Origin: Planctomycetaceae bacterium
GTDB lineage: Bacteria; Planctomycetota; Planctomycetia; Pirellulales; Lacipirellulaceae
Direction of reading: 5' to 3'
Length of the DNA stretch: 64,000 nucleotides
Assembly: GCA_003233055.1 (NCBI GenBank)
Contig: QIKP01000054.1
Coordinates: 1-64,000 of the forward strand
In this document: one piece after another, positions 62,408 to 64,000 of the stretch
Layout of the letters: each line of letters opens with the position of its first letter
Position numbering within the stretch: the stretch's first letter is position 1
Position numbers and translations under genes: made by a program
Notes under the pieces: generated by a model
The model's database searches: none
Seen by the model: only the letters and a program-made list of their open reading frames with translations
What the model was told of the DNA's origin: nothing

Positions 62408-63741
62408 TGGGTAAGTCTTGCACCAGCCAAGTGGAGATTGTCGCCCGCGCCCATGTCGAGAGGGTCGTCCGCTCCGAAATCGACGACGATCGTCAGTTCT
62501 TTGAGGCCGGTCACCTCGCATTCTAACTCGACGGGAGCTTCGCCACCCCGTATCGATCGCTTGAAGAGTTCTCGTCCGTCGCCCAGAACGCGCAGTTCGA
62601 CATGACCGGTCGCCTGGGTTCGAGGGTCAATCCCAGCGGTGGCACGAAAACGGGTAAACCCCTGGGGGATACGGTAAGTCTGTTCGATGTAGCTCCGCAG
62701 AGCGAGCCCTTTCTTGAAGGCCTTCCGCCGTGGAATGCCGGCGGAGGTCGACTCGTCGGCGGAAAGGCTCGACGCGGGGTACTCGAGCTCCAATTCTGGC
62801 GAGTAAAATCCGCGGTCGCGAGCCAGACCCATAAACCGAGGATCGGCAACGAACGTGCCGGGCGGCCGCCGCCACTCCGATCGCACCGGTTCCAGGTCGC
62901 TCAAATAGAGCAAACGACCGCTCGAATAGTCGACCTGTTGGATGGCACTGGCAGGCAAGCGAAGGGATCCCAGAAGAGGCGTCTCGACGACCCACTCGCC
63001 CTCCCCCTTTGCCGAGTCCCAAACGATTTGACTCGCGAACAATCGCAAACCTTCTCCTTCAACAACCGTACCCGCAGGTGCCCCCTGAGTCTTCTCCTCA
63101 ACATGGTAATAGACGACACCAAAGACTTTAGTCCGATTCACCTTCAGCGTGGAACCATCGAGCGTAAACTGAACGCTCTGGGCACCTACGTCGCCCAGAA
63201 CCCCTTCGATGTAGCTCAAGCCATCGGCCCCAGGTTTTCGGATAACGATCAAGTCGCCTGCCGATTCGGTGGCAAGAATCTCTTGCCATTCGGCTTCTAA
63301 ACGGGAGGCCAAATGGGCCTCCTCTTCTGCAAGATTGGCCAAACGGACGGAGCGAACCACGTCGAGCGGTATTTCGAGGGATGGCACGACCGCGCCGTCG
63401 AAAGTCGCCGTTGCTCCGGTAGAACGAAAATCAGCCCCGGTGAGGGACGATCCCTCCACGAGCGAAATCTCGACGCCAGGCTCCAACCTAGGCTCCGTGC
63501 CTCCGCGATTCGGCGCCTGCTCGATATCGACTCGCAACAATTGACGCGGCGAATAGATGTCGGGCAACGGTTTGTCCGCCTGCTGCAGCGAAACCTCCTT
63601 CGCCGTCCAGGAGACCAGCTCGCCAGCGACCTGCGCTTCGTCGAGGGTCGTCACACGGATCCCAGGCGCAGCGGTTGCAACCAACAGCAGCAGAGTTAGT
63701 AGATTCGACAACAGCAGGTTCCTCGTGAGGGTCGCAGGCAA
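62404..63741 (-). CDS. Exported NPCBM-domain protein
   Basis: A 445-residue exported protein with signal peptide NLLLSNLLTLLLLVATAAPG. The C-terminal about 110 residues match an NPCBM/NEW2 carbohydrate-binding-like domain (LRSYIEQTYRIPQGFTRFRA, TAGIDPRTQATGHVELRVLG, LKELTIVVDFGADDPLDMGA, DNLHLAGARL). The N-terminal part consists of strand-rich segments (AGELVSWTAKEVSLQQADKP, YIEGVLGDVGAQSVQFTLDG). NPCBM domains bind glycans. It is the second gene of the operon; its stop overlaps the protease start by four bases and its start is five bases from the partial upstream gene. Confidence 0.82.
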   Translation of the reverse strand: MPATLTRNLLLSNLLTLLLLVATAAPGIRVTTLDEAQVAGELVSWTAKEVSLQQADKPLPDIYSPRQLLRVDIEQAPNRGGTEPRLEPGVEISLVEGSSLTGADFRSTGATATFDGAVVPSLEIPLDVVRSVRLANLAEEEAHLASRLEAEWQEILATESAGDLIVIRKPGADGLSYIEGVLGDVGAQSVQFTLDGSTLKVNRTKVFGVVYYHVEEKTQGAPAGTVVEGEGLRLFASQIVWDSAKGEGEWVVETPLLGSLRLPASAIQQVDYSSGRLLYLSDLEPVRSEWRRPPGTFVADPRFMGLARDRGFYSPELELEYPASSLSADESTSAGIPRRKAFKKGLALRSYIEQTYRIPQGFTRFRATAGIDPRTQATGHVELRVLGDGRELFKRSIRGGEAPVELECEVTGLKELTIVVDFGADDPLDMGAGDNLHLAGARLTQ

Positions 63742-63746
63742 GCGGT

Positions 63747-64000
63747 TTACTCGTCGGGTTCTTCTCGCTCATCGGTCGCTAATCGCCGCAAGTACTCTTC
63801 AATCAAGTCGCTGTAGTGGGAAGGGAAGTCGCGGCCAATTTGTTGCATGACGCGCTGGCGCTCGCGCGGCGGCAGGTCGCCCCAGCCTGCTTGCTTGCCA
63901 ATTTCCTTGATGTCGACTTTTCCTTCGCCCTTTTGTTCTACGATCCGGCTCTCCTCCATCGGCGTTCCGGAGGGCTGTCCGCCCGACTGTTGCTGTTGTT
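63747..64000 (-). CDS. Partial hypothetical protein, Gln-rich linker and conserved C-terminus
   Basis: This gene runs off the window edge on the right (its 5' end is missing). Visible, in frame, are QQQQSGGQPSGTP and then MEESRIVEQKGEGKVDIKEI, GWGDLPPRERQRVMQQIGRD and FPSHYSDLIEEYLRRLATDE. The last part (WGxLPPRERQxVMQQIGRDFPxHY) is a conserved C-terminal motif of planctomycete exported proteins of unknown function, as I recall it; not searched. A Met at 63959 could be read as a start, but the frame continues upstream without a stop. It ends five bases before the NPCBM gene, so it heads this operon within the window. Confidence 0.65.
   Translation of the reverse strand, partial: QQQQSGGQPSGTPMEESRIVEQKGEGKVDIKEIGKQAGWGDLPPRERQRVMQQIGRDFPSHYSDLIEEYLRRLATDEREEPDE

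Overview
The window looks like a chromosomal segment of a planctomycete, probably from the Pirellulales. This is inferred from several features: a secreted protein ending in a dockerin-like module plus a PEP-CTERM sorting tail; a free-standing RNA polymerase alpha C-terminal domain protein; tandem secreted barrel-like paralogues; a YdjY-PQQ propeller protein; an FtsQ-like protein beside MurB; and many GC-rich palindromic repeats between genes. No rRNA, tRNA, CRISPR array, insertion sequence or prophage was found. Genes lie on both strands in short operons.

Layout. 1-11.7 kb: housekeeping genes (a TPR protein, rpsT, pyrK, a pseudouridine synthase, a small lipoprotein, manA, tatC, cdd, an AI-2E family permease, mnmG). 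12-16 kb: a signalling group behind a strong promoter and a long leader, comprising an HTH-receiver protein, a soluble histidine kinase, a nucleosidase-like protein and a membrane coiled-coil protein. 16.5-24 kb: a complete minus-strand chemosensory operon (cheA-REC, cheW, PAS-MCP, cheB, cheR) with no separate cheY. 24-36.5 kb: a NYN-type protein, pyrB, an ABC-2 permease, a nitronate monooxygenase-like enzyme, mobB, ftsQ-like, murB, trmL, an LpxL-type acyltransferase, a GNAT protein and the alpha-CTD protein. 36.9-43 kb: a PcrA/UvrD helicase, an RlmM-like methyltransferase, then a three-gene unit (DUF3592-like/arrestin-like membrane protein, arrestin-like protein, P-loop ATPase). 43-56 kb: mostly exported proteins of unknown role, plus ispG and a YggS-family PLP protein. 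56-58.2 kb: an orphan DUF104-like antitoxin, sucD and sucC. 58.3-64 kb: a tightly overlapping minus-strand operon with three HtrA-like proteins, an NPCBM protein and a partial gene leaving the window.

The most striking candidate system is this last operon. The first HtrA-like protein has an intact His-Asp-Ser triad. The next two, translationally coupled to it, have lost all three catalytic residues but keep the trypsin-like fold signature and a PDZ domain. This suggests an envelope protease working with two pseudoprotease partners.

The second theme is repeats. Several palindromic families lie between genes, and copies also lie inside coding sequences, mainly in the N-terminal regions of exported proteins, where they add Ala-, Gly- or Pro-rich segments. 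Function calls rest on motifs recognised by eye. No database search was run, so start sites and family names for unfamiliar proteins are estimates.
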